From Acidimicrobiales bacterium (GTDB taxonomy: Bacteria > Actinomycetota > Acidimicrobiia > Acidimicrobiales > Aldehydirespiratoraceae), in NCBI GenBank assembly GCA_022425325.1, contig JAKMFW010000022.1:1-64000 (forward strand): a stretch of 64,000 bases of DNA, read 5' to 3'. The notes below the pieces were generated by a model. It saw only the letters and a program-made list of their open reading frames with translations. It was not told the DNA's origin and made no database searches. A program made the position numbers and the translations under genes. The stretch's first letter is position 1. Every line of letters starts with the position of its first letter. Below are positions 1 to 8,021 of the stretch, in pieces.

Positions 1-381
1 TCGGAATACCGCACCGAGCCGGCCCCGAGCGCCCCACCGGTATTCCCGCCACCGGCTGCTCCGCCGGCATTTCCACCGGCCGAGGAAGCTGCACCAGCCG
101 AGCCACTCCCGGTCGCCGAACTCGAGCCAACCCCGATCACTGAACCCGCGCCGGAACCCGAAGCCGAGGCGGCCCCGATCGTCGAAACTGAACCGGCTGC
201 GACTCCCGAACCTGAACCCGAACCGGTTCCCGAATCACCTGCGGAGACGTCGTCACGACCAGGCGCCGACGCACCGATGTGGGACGACGCCCGCAACACC
301 TACATCCAATGGGATCCCGAACTCACCGAATGGATGGAGTGGTCCGAGGCCCAAGGGCGCTGGATCCCGATCAGCCGGTAA
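1..381 (+). CDS. C-terminal end of a Pro/Glu/Ala-rich protein (5' truncated)
   Basis: An open frame runs from base 1 to a TAA at 379-381; its start lies outside the window. The visible 126 residues are about 90 residues of low-complexity sequence with many PEPEP and PAPE units, as expected of an extended, acidic linker. A compact Trp-rich tail of about 35 residues follows (motifs MWDDARNTYIQWDPE and WMEWSEAQGRWIPI), which looks like a small folded module. No function can be assigned from this fragment. It converges on recO, with only 15 bases between the two stops. The frame is supported by the consistent third-position G/C preference and by the sharp change from linker to Trp-rich module. 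Confidence 0.7.
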   Translation, partial: SEYRTEPAPSAPPVFPPPAAPPAFPPAEEAAPAEPLPVAELEPTPITEPAPEPEAEAAPIVETEPAATPEPEPEPVPESPAETSSRPGADAPMWDDARNTYIQWDPELTEWMEWSEAQGRWIPISR

Positions 382-396
382 CGAAACAGCGCAGGC

Positions 397-1122
397 TCAG
401 TATTGGGTCTGATCGAGCACGGCAACGGCACGCAACCGGCGCTCAAGATGGTGTTCCATCAACAGGGTGGCGAGGATGTCGACCTCCCCGGTGTGGGGAG
501 CCACCGGTTCCGCAAGCACACCGGCAAGCCCCCCGCCGAGGATGCGGCGAAGAGTCTCGAGGGCCTCTGGCGTGATCGGTCGACCCCGACGGCAGTCGCG
601 ACACAGCACCCCGCCCTCGATCGGATCGAACGCGACAAGCGGGTTGTCCTCGCCGCATGACACGCACGCCTCGAGCTGGGGCATCACGCCCTCGTGATCG
701 AGCAGCTTCAGGAAGAACGCAGCGACGACCAGCGGCGAATCGCTCTGATCGAGCGTGCGCAAGCCCCGTACGAGCATGACGTGCAGTTCCGGATCGGGTT
801 CGCGATCTTGCGCAACCTGATCGACCGCTTCGAGCAGCGCCTGCGCGCGGGCGAACCGGTCCGGATCCGAACGGAGCGAGACGAAACGGTCGACGGTCTC
901 GACCTGGGTGATCGTGTCGAGGTCGCCCTTGCCCCGGTAGAGCTGAATCGTGACATGGCTCAGCGGTTCGAGCCGAGCCCCGAACTTGGACTTGGTGCGG
1001 CGCACCCCTTTGGCGACCCCGCGCACCTTGCCGTGATCATGGGTGTGCAGGCTGACAATGCGATCGGCCTCGCCGAGCTTCCAGGTGCGCAACACCACGG
1101 CGTGATCGCGGTACAGCGCCAT
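397..1122 (-). CDS. recO: DNA repair protein RecO
   Basis: 241 residues, the usual length for RecO. The N-terminal OB-fold region (residues 1-80) begins MALYRDHAVVLRTWKLGEAD, the typical family start, with the GVRRTKSKFGARLEPL stretch. A C-terminal four-cysteine zinc motif is present as CVSCG...CRDC, about residues 155-180. RecO works with RecF and RecR to load RecA on SSB-coated single-stranded DNA and to anneal strands. The ATG lies one base after the stop of uppS, so the two genes form a two-gene unit driven from the uppS promoter. In many actinobacteria recO and uppS directly follow era; here dinG on the opposite strand separates them. Confidence 0.95.
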   Translation of the reverse strand: MALYRDHAVVLRTWKLGEADRIVSLHTHDHGKVRGVAKGVRRTKSKFGARLEPLSHVTIQLYRGKGDLDTITQVETVDRFVSLRSDPDRFARAQALLEAVDQVAQDREPDPELHVMLVRGLRTLDQSDSPLVVAAFFLKLLDHEGVMPQLEACVSCGEDNPLVAFDPIEGGVLCRDCRRGRPITPEALETLRRILGGGLAGVLAEPVAPHTGEVDILATLLMEHHLERRLRAVAVLDQTQY

Positions 1123-1123
1123 G

Positions 1124-1849
1124 TCAGCCCTCGGTGTCGACCCCGCCGAACCGCCGGTCGCGGGTCTGGTACTCGAGAATGGCGGCGATCAGCGCGTCGC
1201 GACCGAACTCGGGCCAGGGCGTGTCGGTGAAAAGCAGCTCGCTGTACGCCAGTTCCCAGAGCAGGAAGTTGGAGATGCGGTATTCACCCGACGTGCGGAT
1301 CATCAGATCGGGGTCGGGCATGTCCGGGTCGTACAGCTCTCGGGCGATGGTCTTTTCGTTGATCTTGTCGGCCGGTGTGCCCTTGTCGACGATGCGCCTC
1401 ACGGCGTCGACGATCTCGGCCCGGCCGCCGTAGTTGAACGCGATCGTAAAGGTGAGGCCGGTGTTGTTCTTGGTCAACTCCACGCTCTCGTCCATGCGCC
1501 TGATGAGTCGCTTCGGGACCCGCCAGTCGCGGCGTCCGACAAACCGGATCCGGACGTTGCGGGCATGGAGTTCGTCCTGGCGGCGCAGAAGGATCTCTTC
1601 GTTGAAGTTGATCAGAAAGCGCACTTCGTCCTTCGGGCGCTTCCAGTTCTCCGTGGAGAACGCATAGACGGTCAGCCACTGCACACCGGCGTCGATCGCC
1701 GCGTCGACCACCTCGAACAGGCTGTGCTCACCGGCCTTGTGCCCTGCGGTGCGGGGCAGCCCCTGCGATTGCGCCCAACGTCCGTTGCCATCCATCACAC
1801 ACGCGATGTGGCGCGGAATGCGCGTCGAGTCGAGCAAATCGAGGTCCAC
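1124..1849 (-). CDS. uppS: Isoprenyl transferase (polyprenyl diphosphate synthase, UppS family)
   Basis: 241 residues. It adds isopentenyl units in cis configuration to an allylic diphosphate to make the polyprenyl carrier lipid for peptidoglycan and glycan synthesis. The family signature HIACVMDGNGRWA, with the catalytic Asp, lies near residue 15, followed by HKAGEHSLFEVVDAAIDAGV, the YAFSTENWKRP motif around residue 65, and the C-terminal PDLMIRTSGEYRISNFLLWE motif. The start is a GTG at 1849. A TAGGTT -10 box at 1861-1856 (minus strand) lies 6 bases upstream with no ribosome-binding site, so a leaderless transcript is expected. Cotranscribed with recO. The chain length of the product cannot be told from the sequence. 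Confidence 0.95.
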   Translation of the reverse strand: MDLDLLDSTRIPRHIACVMDGNGRWAQSQGLPRTAGHKAGEHSLFEVVDAAIDAGVQWLTVYAFSTENWKRPKDEVRFLINFNEEILLRRQDELHARNVRIRFVGRRDWRVPKRLIRRMDESVELTKNNTGLTFTIAFNYGGRAEIVDAVRRIVDKGTPADKINEKTIARELYDPDMPDPDLMIRTSGEYRISNFLLWELAYSELLFTDTPWPEFGRDALIAAILEYQTRDRRFGGVDTEG

Positions 1850-1855
1850 GGGGGC

Positions 1856-1900
1856 AACCTACCCTGGCACCACCCGAGCGACGCGGTTCCCGCATAGGGT
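1856..1900. promoter_or_regulatory. Divergent promoters of uppS and dinG
   Basis: The minus-strand box TAGGTT (1861-1856) is 6 bases from the uppS GTG. The plus-strand box TAGGGT (1895-1900) is 10 bases from the dinG GTG at 1911. No -35 hexamer is obvious on either side. Confidence 0.55.
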
Positions 1901-1910
1901 GCCAGCCGCC

Positions 1911-3818
1911 GTGTCGTTCGCCGATCTCACCGCCGAGGCCCTTGAGGCTGTCACCGCCTCGCTGCCGGCAGGCGGCGAGCGCCGTGAAGGGCAAGTCGAC
2001 ATGGCACGAGCCGTCGCCGATGCCATCGAAACCGACGGTCATGTCGTTGTGCAGGCCGGCACCGGCACCGGCAAGTCGCTCGCCTATCTCGTCCCGGCAG
2101 TGCTGTCGGACCGACCGGCGGTCATCGCCACCGCCACCAAAGCGCTTCAGGATCAGCTCGCCGGGAAGGATCTCCCGTTCCTCGCCGATCACCTCGACGT
2201 CCCATTCCGTTTCGCCGTTCTCAAAGGACGATCGAATTATCTCTGTCTCCAGCGGCTCGACGAACTCGAGGCCGACGACCGACTCGATCTCGACCTCGAC
2301 GACACCGAACGAGACAGCGGTTCGATCGACAGCGAGACGCTCGACGAGTTGCGAGCCTTCGCCACCACATCCGCCACAGGAGATCGCAGCGAGCTCGAAA
2401 CGATCGACGACCGCACCTGGCGCCTCGTCTCCGTCGGACGCGACGAATGCCCCGGGGCGAACCGCTGCCCGCGAGGCGACGACTGTCTCGCTGAGAAGGC
2501 TCGCCACAAGGCCGCGGAAGCCGACATCCTCGTCGTCAACCTGCACCTGTACGCCTTGGCAATCACGGTCGATGCGGTGCTCCCCGAGCACGACCTCGTC
2601 ATGATCGACGAAGCCCACCAACTCGAGGACGTCGTCGCCGAAGCTGCTGGCCGACAGATCAGCCCGGCCCGGGTCCAGGCCGCTGCCCGCAACACCGCAT
2701 CCGTGCTCGTCGACATGGAGCCCAGTCAGCGAGCCGAGGAGTCGGCCACGTCACTGCATGTCGCCCTCGAACCCCTGATCGGTGAGCGCCTGCTCGACGG
2801 GCCCGACGCCGAGGTCGGCAAGGCCCTCGACGACGTCCGAGCGGCCACCGAACGGCTGCTCGATGCGTTGCGAGCCGTTCCCGACAGCGCCCCGGCCGAC
2901 ACCCGCACCAAAGCACTCCGCGCCCGGCAAGTCGCCACCGGCCTGATCGACGACATCGATGCCGTGCGCTGGCCGACCGACAGCGAGGTCATGTGGGTCG
3001 ACGGTCCGGCGTCCAATCCGGGGCTGCGGTCGACCCCGATCGCCGTCGACTCGTTGCTGTCGGAGAACCTCTGGGCGAAGCGGGCGGGTGTCCTCACCTC
3101 GGCAACCCTGCCGCCGAAAGCAACAAGCCGGCTCGGGTTGCCCGACGACACGGCGACCCTCGACGTCGGCAGCCCCTTCGACTACCAGAACAACGCCCTC
3201 CTCTACTGCCCGACCCATCTCCCCGATCCCCGCAACGAGGGGTTCCGCAGCGCCCAACACGCCGAGATCGAGACCCTGATGGCCGCGGCTGGCGGACGCA
3301 CGCTTGCACTGTTCACGTCGTTCTCGGCAATGCGCGAAGCAGTCGAACGGCTCGAAGGTCGCCTCCCCTGGAAGATTCTGATGCAGGGCGACGGGGCCAA
3401 AAACGCACTCCTCCGCGACTTCGTCGCGGACGAGGAGACATCACTGTTCGCGACGATGTCGTTCTGGCAGGGCGTCGACGCCCCCGGCCGCACGTGCAGC
3501 CTGGTGATCATCGACCGCATCCCGTTCCCACGCCCGAACGAGCCGGTCCTGCAGGCTCGCCGCGACCGGGCAGGCAAGGCCGCCTTCGGCACGATCGACC
3601 TCCCACGGGCGGCGACCCTGCTCGCCCAGGGGGCCGGGCGCCTCATTCGCAACAGCACTGACCGCGGTGTCGTCGCCGTCCTCGACCCCCGCCTAGCAAC
3701 CGCCCGCAGCTACCGCTGGGAACTCATCAACGCGCTGCCGCCGATGACTCGCACCAAAGAGCGCGACGACGTCACCCGATTCCTGCAGGAACTCCGCGAC
3801 GACGAAGTCGGTCAGTAA
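1911..3818 (+). CDS. dinG: ATP-dependent DNA helicase, DinG/XPD-like
   Basis: 635 residues from the GTG at 1911, which I prefer because it sits just after a TAGGGT box and the family homology begins here. Superfamily 2 helicase motifs are in order: Walker A AGTGTGKSLAY (about residue 50), a four-cysteine iron-sulfur cluster set (NYLCLQR, then ECPGANRCPRGDDCLAEK), the DEAH box MIDEAHQLEDV, SATLPP, and the C-terminal FWQGVDAPG and QGAGRLIR motifs. These enzymes unwind 5'-tailed DNA, forks and R-loops during repair. It is transcribed toward era and the stops overlap by 7 bases. Its position between era and uppS-recO, on the opposite strand, interrupts an otherwise conserved cluster. A GTG at 1899 is a less likely start. 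Confidence 0.9.
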   Translation: MSFADLTAEALEAVTASLPAGGERREGQVDMARAVADAIETDGHVVVQAGTGTGKSLAYLVPAVLSDRPAVIATATKALQDQLAGKDLPFLADHLDVPFRFAVLKGRSNYLCLQRLDELEADDRLDLDLDDTERDSGSIDSETLDELRAFATTSATGDRSELETIDDRTWRLVSVGRDECPGANRCPRGDDCLAEKARHKAAEADILVVNLHLYALAITVDAVLPEHDLVMIDEAHQLEDVVAEAAGRQISPARVQAAARNTASVLVDMEPSQRAEESATSLHVALEPLIGERLLDGPDAEVGKALDDVRAATERLLDALRAVPDSAPADTRTKALRARQVATGLIDDIDAVRWPTDSEVMWVDGPASNPGLRSTPIAVDSLLSENLWAKRAGVLTSATLPPKATSRLGLPDDTATLDVGSPFDYQNNALLYCPTHLPDPRNEGFRSAQHAEIETLMAAAGGRTLALFTSFSAMREAVERLEGRLPWKILMQGDGAKNALLRDFVADEETSLFATMSFWQGVDAPGRTCSLVIIDRIPFPRPNEPVLQARRDRAGKAAFGTIDLPRAATLLAQGAGRLIRNSTDRGVVAVLDPRLATARSYRWELINALPPMTRTKERDDVTRFLQELRDDEVGQ

Positions 3819-4678
3819 CCCAGTTCGGCGACCGACTCGGGGCGCCGCTGCCAGTTCTTCTCGACCTTCACGAACAGCTCCACGAAGGCGCCATCGGGCA
3901 GTTGACGCCGCACTGCGGTTCCGGCCTTCTTGAGGTTCTCGCCACCCTTCCCGATGACCATCGCCTTCTGCGACTCACGCTCGACAAGGATCTCGCAGCG
4001 GACCCGAGGCCACTCCCATTCCGTCACTCGGGTGGCGATCGAGTGCGGGAGCTCCTGACGCGCAACCGCAAGCAACTGCTCCCGCACGAGCTCCGCCACC
4101 CAGAACGGGTCGGGCACATCGGTGACCATGTCGTCCGGATAGAACTTCGGGCCGAGCGGGAGGCGAGCGCGAAGGTGCTCGACCAACGCCTCGACGCCGT
4201 CGCCGGTGCGGCCGCTGACCGGGAACCAGGCGTCGGCCTCGAGTTGTGACGTGACACTCAACTGCTCCAGGACCTGCTCGGGTTTGGCGATATCGGCCTT
4301 GGTGACGACCACGATCGCATCCTTCGGCAAGGACTCCGCAATGAAGGCATCGCCCCGCCCGTACGGCGCCGTGGCGTCGACGACGAAGCACACGATGTCG
4401 ACATCGCTCAGCGCGTCGGCGGCAGTCGCGTTGAGGCTCGTGCCGAGGGCGCTGCGCGGCTTGTGGATGCCGGGCGTATCGACGAAGACGATCTGATGCG
4501 TGTCGCTCGTCAGCACGCCTCGGACTTGTGTACGGGTGGTCTGGGGCTTGTCGCTGACGATCGAGACCTTCTGACCGAGGATCTTGTTCAGCAGGGTCGA
4601 CTTGCCGGCGTTGGGGCGCCCCACAAGGGTGACGAAGCCGGAACGGAAATCATCGGGCGGCACCGAGACCTCGCTCAC
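3812..4678 (-). CDS. era: GTPase Era
   Basis: 288 residues. It binds GTP and the 3' end of 16S rRNA and takes part in 30S assembly. G1 GRPNAGKSTLLN (about residue 19), the TTRTQVRG switch, G3 DTPG, G4 (VTKAD) and G5 (VSGRTGDG) are visible. The C-terminal KH domain carries the hallmark VIGKGGENLKKAG. The GTG start overlaps the corC stop by four bases (GTGA), so it is translationally coupled as the last gene of phoH-ybeY-corC-era. Grouping with ybeY, another rRNA maturation factor, fits its role. Its last 7 bases overlap the end of the convergent dinG. Confidence 0.97.
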   Translation of the reverse strand: MSEVSVPPDDFRSGFVTLVGRPNAGKSTLLNKILGQKVSIVSDKPQTTRTQVRGVLTSDTHQIVFVDTPGIHKPRSALGTSLNATAADALSDVDIVCFVVDATAPYGRGDAFIAESLPKDAIVVVTKADIAKPEQVLEQLSVTSQLEADAWFPVSGRTGDGVEALVEHLRARLPLGPKFYPDDMVTDVPDPFWVAELVREQLLAVARQELPHSIATRVTEWEWPRVRCEILVERESQKAMVIGKGGENLKKAGTAVRRQLPDGAFVELFVKVEKNWQRRPESVAELGY

Positions 4679-5934
4679 GATCCTGCCTCGGACGTTGCCC
4701 GGTCGACGCTGACCGAGGTGATGCGCCGCCCTTCCATGCGTTCAACACGGAGCTGTACCCCATTCGAGTCGACTGTCTCCCCGACCTCGGGTACGTGGCC
4801 CAACACGTTGAAGATCAAGCCGCCCACCGTGTCCCAGTCACCATCGACGAACTCGAGTTCAAGCAGGCTTTCGAGCTGATCGACCGGCATCCGTCCATGG
4901 ACCAGCAGCTTGCCACCTGCGAGCGGCCGCACGAGTGGTTCCTCGCGATCGGTCTCATCGACGATCTCACCGACGAGTTCCTCGACCACGTCCTCGAGCG
5001 TCACGAGCCCGGCGGTGCCGCCGTACTCGTCGACAACGATCGCCAGGTGGTGATCTCCGGCCTGCATCTCTCGAAGCAAGCGATCGGCATGCTTGGTCTC
5101 CGGCACGAACCGGGCTTTGCGCATCAAGGAGACGACCGTGCGATCGCCGCCACCCGCCCGCTCGACGCGGACGAGGTCTTTCACGAGACACACCCCGACG
5201 ATGTCATCGATGCCATCACCAAAGACCGGAAGCCGACTGAAGCCTTTCTCGTCGGCGAGATCGAGCACCGCCGAGATCGTGTCGTCGGAGCTGACGGCGG
5301 TCATGTCGGTGCGAGGCACCATGACCTCTCGCACGATCGTGTCGCCGAGGGCGAACACCGATGTGATGAGTTCTTTCTCGCCCTCCTCGATGCCGGCGCC
5401 GGCAGCCGCCGCTTCCGTCATCGCCAGGAGTTCGTCCTCGGAAACGACCGGCGCGCCGGCGGGGCCGGGGAGGATGATGTTGCCGATGGCCGTGAGCAGC
5501 CGGGTCAGCGCTCGAAGCGGCGCGATCCGCAACATCGCTCGCAGGATGCGCGCCGAGCGCAGCGCCGCACGGTCGATGTGCTGCAGGGCCCAGATGCGAG
5601 GGATGGCCTCGGCGAAGATGTAGAGCACCGCTGCGGAGCCGATCGCCGCGATCACGATCCCACCGGCTCCGCGACGGTCGGCGACAAGTGTCACGACGAT
5701 GGTGATTGCGCCGACGTGCGCAGCGACACGCGACAACAGCAGCGGAGCGAGCGTGGTCTCGCGCTCGCCGAGCACCTCGACCAGCGCCGCCGCGCCCGGG
5801 TGCGCTTCGTGGTCGAACCCGTTGGCCCGAGCGCGCGAGATGCGGGTCATGGCCGTCTCGGCCGCTGCGCTTGCCGCCGCGATCACGACGAAAACCGCCG
5901 CCACGATGCTCCCGATGAGCAGGCCGGTGCTCAT
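4675..5934 (-). CDS. CNNM/CorC (HlyC/CorC family) membrane transporter-associated protein
   Basis: 419 residues. The N-terminal DUF21/CNNM membrane domain has about four hydrophobic segments within the first 150 residues. A pair of CBS domains follows (VMVPRTDMTAV, VDEYGGTAGLVTLEDVVEEL), then a C-terminal CorC_HlyC domain (GRMPVDQLESLL). Members are implicated in magnesium or other divalent cation efflux, with CBS domains binding adenine nucleotides; the older hemolysin label is misleading. It overlaps ybeY (ATGA) and era (GTGA), a conserved bacterial arrangement. Substrate and direction of transport are inferred from the family only. Confidence 0.9.
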   Translation of the reverse strand: MSTGLLIGSIVAAVFVVIAAASAAAETAMTRISRARANGFDHEAHPGAAALVEVLGERETTLAPLLLSRVAAHVGAITIVVTLVADRRGAGGIVIAAIGSAAVLYIFAEAIPRIWALQHIDRAALRSARILRAMLRIAPLRALTRLLTAIGNIILPGPAGAPVVSEDELLAMTEAAAAGAGIEEGEKELITSVFALGDTIVREVMVPRTDMTAVSSDDTISAVLDLADEKGFSRLPVFGDGIDDIVGVCLVKDLVRVERAGGGDRTVVSLMRKARFVPETKHADRLLREMQAGDHHLAIVVDEYGGTAGLVTLEDVVEELVGEIVDETDREEPLVRPLAGGKLLVHGRMPVDQLESLLELEFVDGDWDTVGGLIFNVLGHVPEVGETVDSNGVQLRVERMEGRRITSVSVDRATSEAGS

Positions 5935-6395
5935 CGGTGATGCGCCTGCAGCAACGTCTGCTCCAGCGCCTCCATCAGCTCGGCTTCCTCGTCGATCTCG
6001 TGATCGTGTCCGAGCAAGTGCAACACGCCGTGCACCACGAGAAGCGCAAGTTCATCATCGAGGGTTCCTCGATGATGGCCCTGGCCTTCGTGCTCGGGCG
6101 CGTTCGCGGCTGCGATCGTGGCGCAGACGACGATGTCGCCGATCAGGTCGTCGGCTTCGCTCGCGTCGGGGCCATCGAGCGGGAACGACAGCACGTCGGT
6201 CGGCGTGTCCTTGTCGCGGTGTTCGAAGTTGAGTTGCCGGATCGTCGCCTCGTCGACGAACAGGAGGTTGCACTCACCGGCGGTGATGCCCTGATCGATG
6301 AAGGCAGCGACAGCAAGTGATTGCCAACGGTCGAGATCGACGTCGACATCGTCTTGTTCGTCGACCGCAACGACGGCAGGAACCGTCTGGCTCAC
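5931..6395 (-). CDS. ybeY: Endoribonuclease YbeY (rRNA maturation factor)
   Basis: 154 residues. The zinc-binding signature HGVLHLLGHDH (HxxxHxxxxxH) lies near residue 120, and the NFEHRDKDTPTDVLSFP block lies near residue 55. Both are diagnostic of the UPF0054/YbeY metalloendoribonucleases that process the 16S rRNA 3' end and take part in ribosome quality control. The GTG at 6395 overlaps the phoH stop (GTGA), and the stop overlaps corC (ATGA). It is therefore the second gene of a fully coupled operon, partnering the RNA-linked ATPase PhoH and the GTPase Era. Confidence 0.96.
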   Translation of the reverse strand: MSQTVPAVVAVDEQDDVDVDLDRWQSLAVAAFIDQGITAGECNLLFVDEATIRQLNFEHRDKDTPTDVLSFPLDGPDASEADDLIGDIVVCATIAAANAPEHEGQGHHRGTLDDELALLVVHGVLHLLGHDHEIDEEAELMEALEQTLLQAHHR

Positions 6396-7354
6396 GAGGA
6401 GCCACGCCCCTCTGGCGACGCCTTCTCGTAGGCGTCGACAATGTCCTGCACGATCCGGTGCCGCACGACGTCGCGGCTGCCGAGGCGAGCAAATGCGATG
6501 CCATCAATGTGCCCCAGCACGTTCTCCAGATTGCCGAGCCCCGACCGGCCGCCCTGAACATCGACCTGAGTGATGTCGCCGGTGACGACGGCCTTTGACC
6601 CGAAGCCGATTCGAGTCAAGAACATCTTCATCTGCTCGGGCGTGGTGTTCTGGGCCTCGTCCAGAATGATGAACGACGCGTTGAGCGTGCGACCGCGCAT
6701 GAAGGCGAGCGGAGCGACCTCCACGATCCCCCGATCGAGCAGGCGTTCCATACCGTCGTTGCCGACCATGTCGTGCAGGGCGTCGTAGAGCGGACGCAGA
6801 TAGGGATCGACCTTTGCCATCATGTCGCCCGGCAAGAAGCCCAAGCGCTCGCCTGCCTCGACCGCTGGGCGGGTGAGGATGATGCGCTCGACCTCGCCGG
6901 CCTGCAGCGCCCGAACCGCCATCGCAACAGCGAGCCACGACTTACCGGTACCCGCAGGACCGATGCCGAAGGTGACCACGTTGTCCGCAATCGCCTCGAC
7001 GTACGCCTTCTGACCCGCCGACTTCGGCCGGATCACCCGCCCCTTGTCGGCGCGAAGGATGTCGTGGGTGAAAACCGACGAGGGTTTCTCGTCGGCACGA
7101 ACCATGTCGATCGTGCGGTCGAGCGTGCGCTCGTCGACACGCTGACCACGCTCGGCGAGCACCACGAGTTCCTCGAACAAGGTGGCCGCAACCGACGCGT
7201 CAGGCCCCGACACGTGGACTTCGTTGCCACGAACCGTGATGTCGGCCTCCGGCAGGGCCTCCTCGATGCGGCGCAAATGCCGATCGTGCTCGCCCAACAG
7301 GGAACCCATCAAGTGGTTTCCGGGGACTCGGATGGTGATGGAAGGCGCAGCCAT
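6392..7354 (-). CDS. phoH: PhoH family ATPase
   Basis: 320 residues from the ATG at 7354. I chose this ATG because the conserved sequence begins MAAPSITIRVPG and a TACGCT -10-like box lies 10 bases upstream. Walker A is FGIGPAGTGKSWLA (about residue 130) and Walker B is FIILDEAQN, followed by the PhoH-typical TTPEQMKMFLTRIG and VVTGDITQVD. PhoH proteins are ATPases related to SF1 helicases and are thought to act in RNA metabolism. It heads the phoH-ybeY-corC-era operon. It is divergent from a small protein with two Sm-like repeats, which may share its RNA-related role (inference). Confidence 0.94.
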   Translation of the reverse strand: MAAPSITIRVPGNHLMGSLLGEHDRHLRRIEEALPEADITVRGNEVHVSGPDASVAATLFEELVVLAERGQRVDERTLDRTIDMVRADEKPSSVFTHDILRADKGRVIRPKSAGQKAYVEAIADNVVTFGIGPAGTGKSWLAVAMAVRALQAGEVERIILTRPAVEAGERLGFLPGDMMAKVDPYLRPLYDALHDMVGNDGMERLLDRGIVEVAPLAFMRGRTLNASFIILDEAQNTTPEQMKMFLTRIGFGSKAVVTGDITQVDVQGGRSGLGNLENVLGHIDGIAFARLGSRDVVRHRIVQDIVDAYEKASPEGRGSS

Positions 7355-7414
7355 GGGTGACGCGAGCGTACCCCCGCCGCGCAGCGCACCGACAAGGGCT
7401 GACCCCACCGTGGC

Positions 7415-7420
7415 TAGGGT
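7415..7420 (+). promoter_or_regulatory. -10 box (TAGGGT) of the Sm-like gene
   Basis: TAGGGT ends 7 bases before the GTG at 7428. There is no ribosome-binding site, so a leaderless mRNA is predicted. Confidence 0.6.
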
Positions 7421-7427
7421 CGGACCT

Positions 7428-8012
7428 GTGAACTCCGACCCTCAGCCGCCCGATCGTCCGGTCGACCTCACGGCCGACGACCCGCTCGCGGCGCTGCAAC
7501 GGTGGGTCGCCGATGGCCAGGTCGACGAAGCGGCTCGGGCCCGCTCCCGACGCCGCTGGCTCGAGAACGCCGCGACCGAGGAGGCGACCCTTGGCGGTGT
7601 TCTCCTCGATCTGGCCGAGCGCAGGCGGCCGGTCATCGTTCGCACCCTCGCGGGCCACCGCGTCGCCGGGCCGATCATCGCGGTCGGCGCCGACTTCGTC
7701 GGCGTTGCCGACGCTCGTCTCGGCGACACGCTCATGCCGACAACCCGCATTGCGACGGTGCAACCGGCACCGGGCGACGATCTGCCTGCTGGAGATCGGC
7801 GTCACGACGTCGTCTTGGCCTTCGGTGATGCGCTGATGGAACTCGCCGCCGAACGACCCGAGGTCATGGTCGGTGTCGGAGACGAAACCCTCCGAGGCGA
7901 ACTCCGCACGGCGAGCTCCGAGGTCGTCACCCTCGTGATCGCCGATGAACGCCGCGAACCGATCTCCATCGCCCTCACCGCGATCGATCATGTCGTCGTC
8001 CGCTCTCGCTGA
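7428..8012 (+). CDS. Uncharacterised protein with two Sm/LSm-like repeats
   Basis: 194 residues. I do not recognise the family. Residues 1-66 look helical (LAALQRWVADGQVDEAARARS). Residues 67-112 (VIVRTLAGHRVAG, then DFVGVAD, TTRIATVQ) and 144-191 (VMVGVGDETLRGELR, then EVVTLVIAD, ALTAIDHVVV) both follow the pattern of a short Sm-like beta barrel: V-x-L-x-G-x-x-x-x-G, a hydrophobic strand, then an I-x-x-V closing strand. A tandem Sm-like or SH3-like structure is my inference. The GTG start at 7428 follows the TAGGGT box at 7415-7420 by 7 bases, so it should be leaderless. It is divergent from phoH and ends 9 bases before the convergent ramB stop. Confidence 0.8.
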   Translation: MNSDPQPPDRPVDLTADDPLAALQRWVADGQVDEAARARSRRRWLENAATEEATLGGVLLDLAERRRPVIVRTLAGHRVAGPIIAVGADFVGVADARLGDTLMPTTRIATVQPAPGDDLPAGDRRHDVVLAFGDALMELAAERPEVMVGVGDETLRGELRTASSEVVTLVIADERREPISIALTAIDHVVVRSR

Positions 8013-8021
8013 CGACCTCGC

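Noticed and set aside
4795-5940. Long plus-strand open frame opposite corC
   Set aside because: Repetitive His/Arg/Asp-rich translation without any domain; corC on the minus strand has CBS and DUF21 features.
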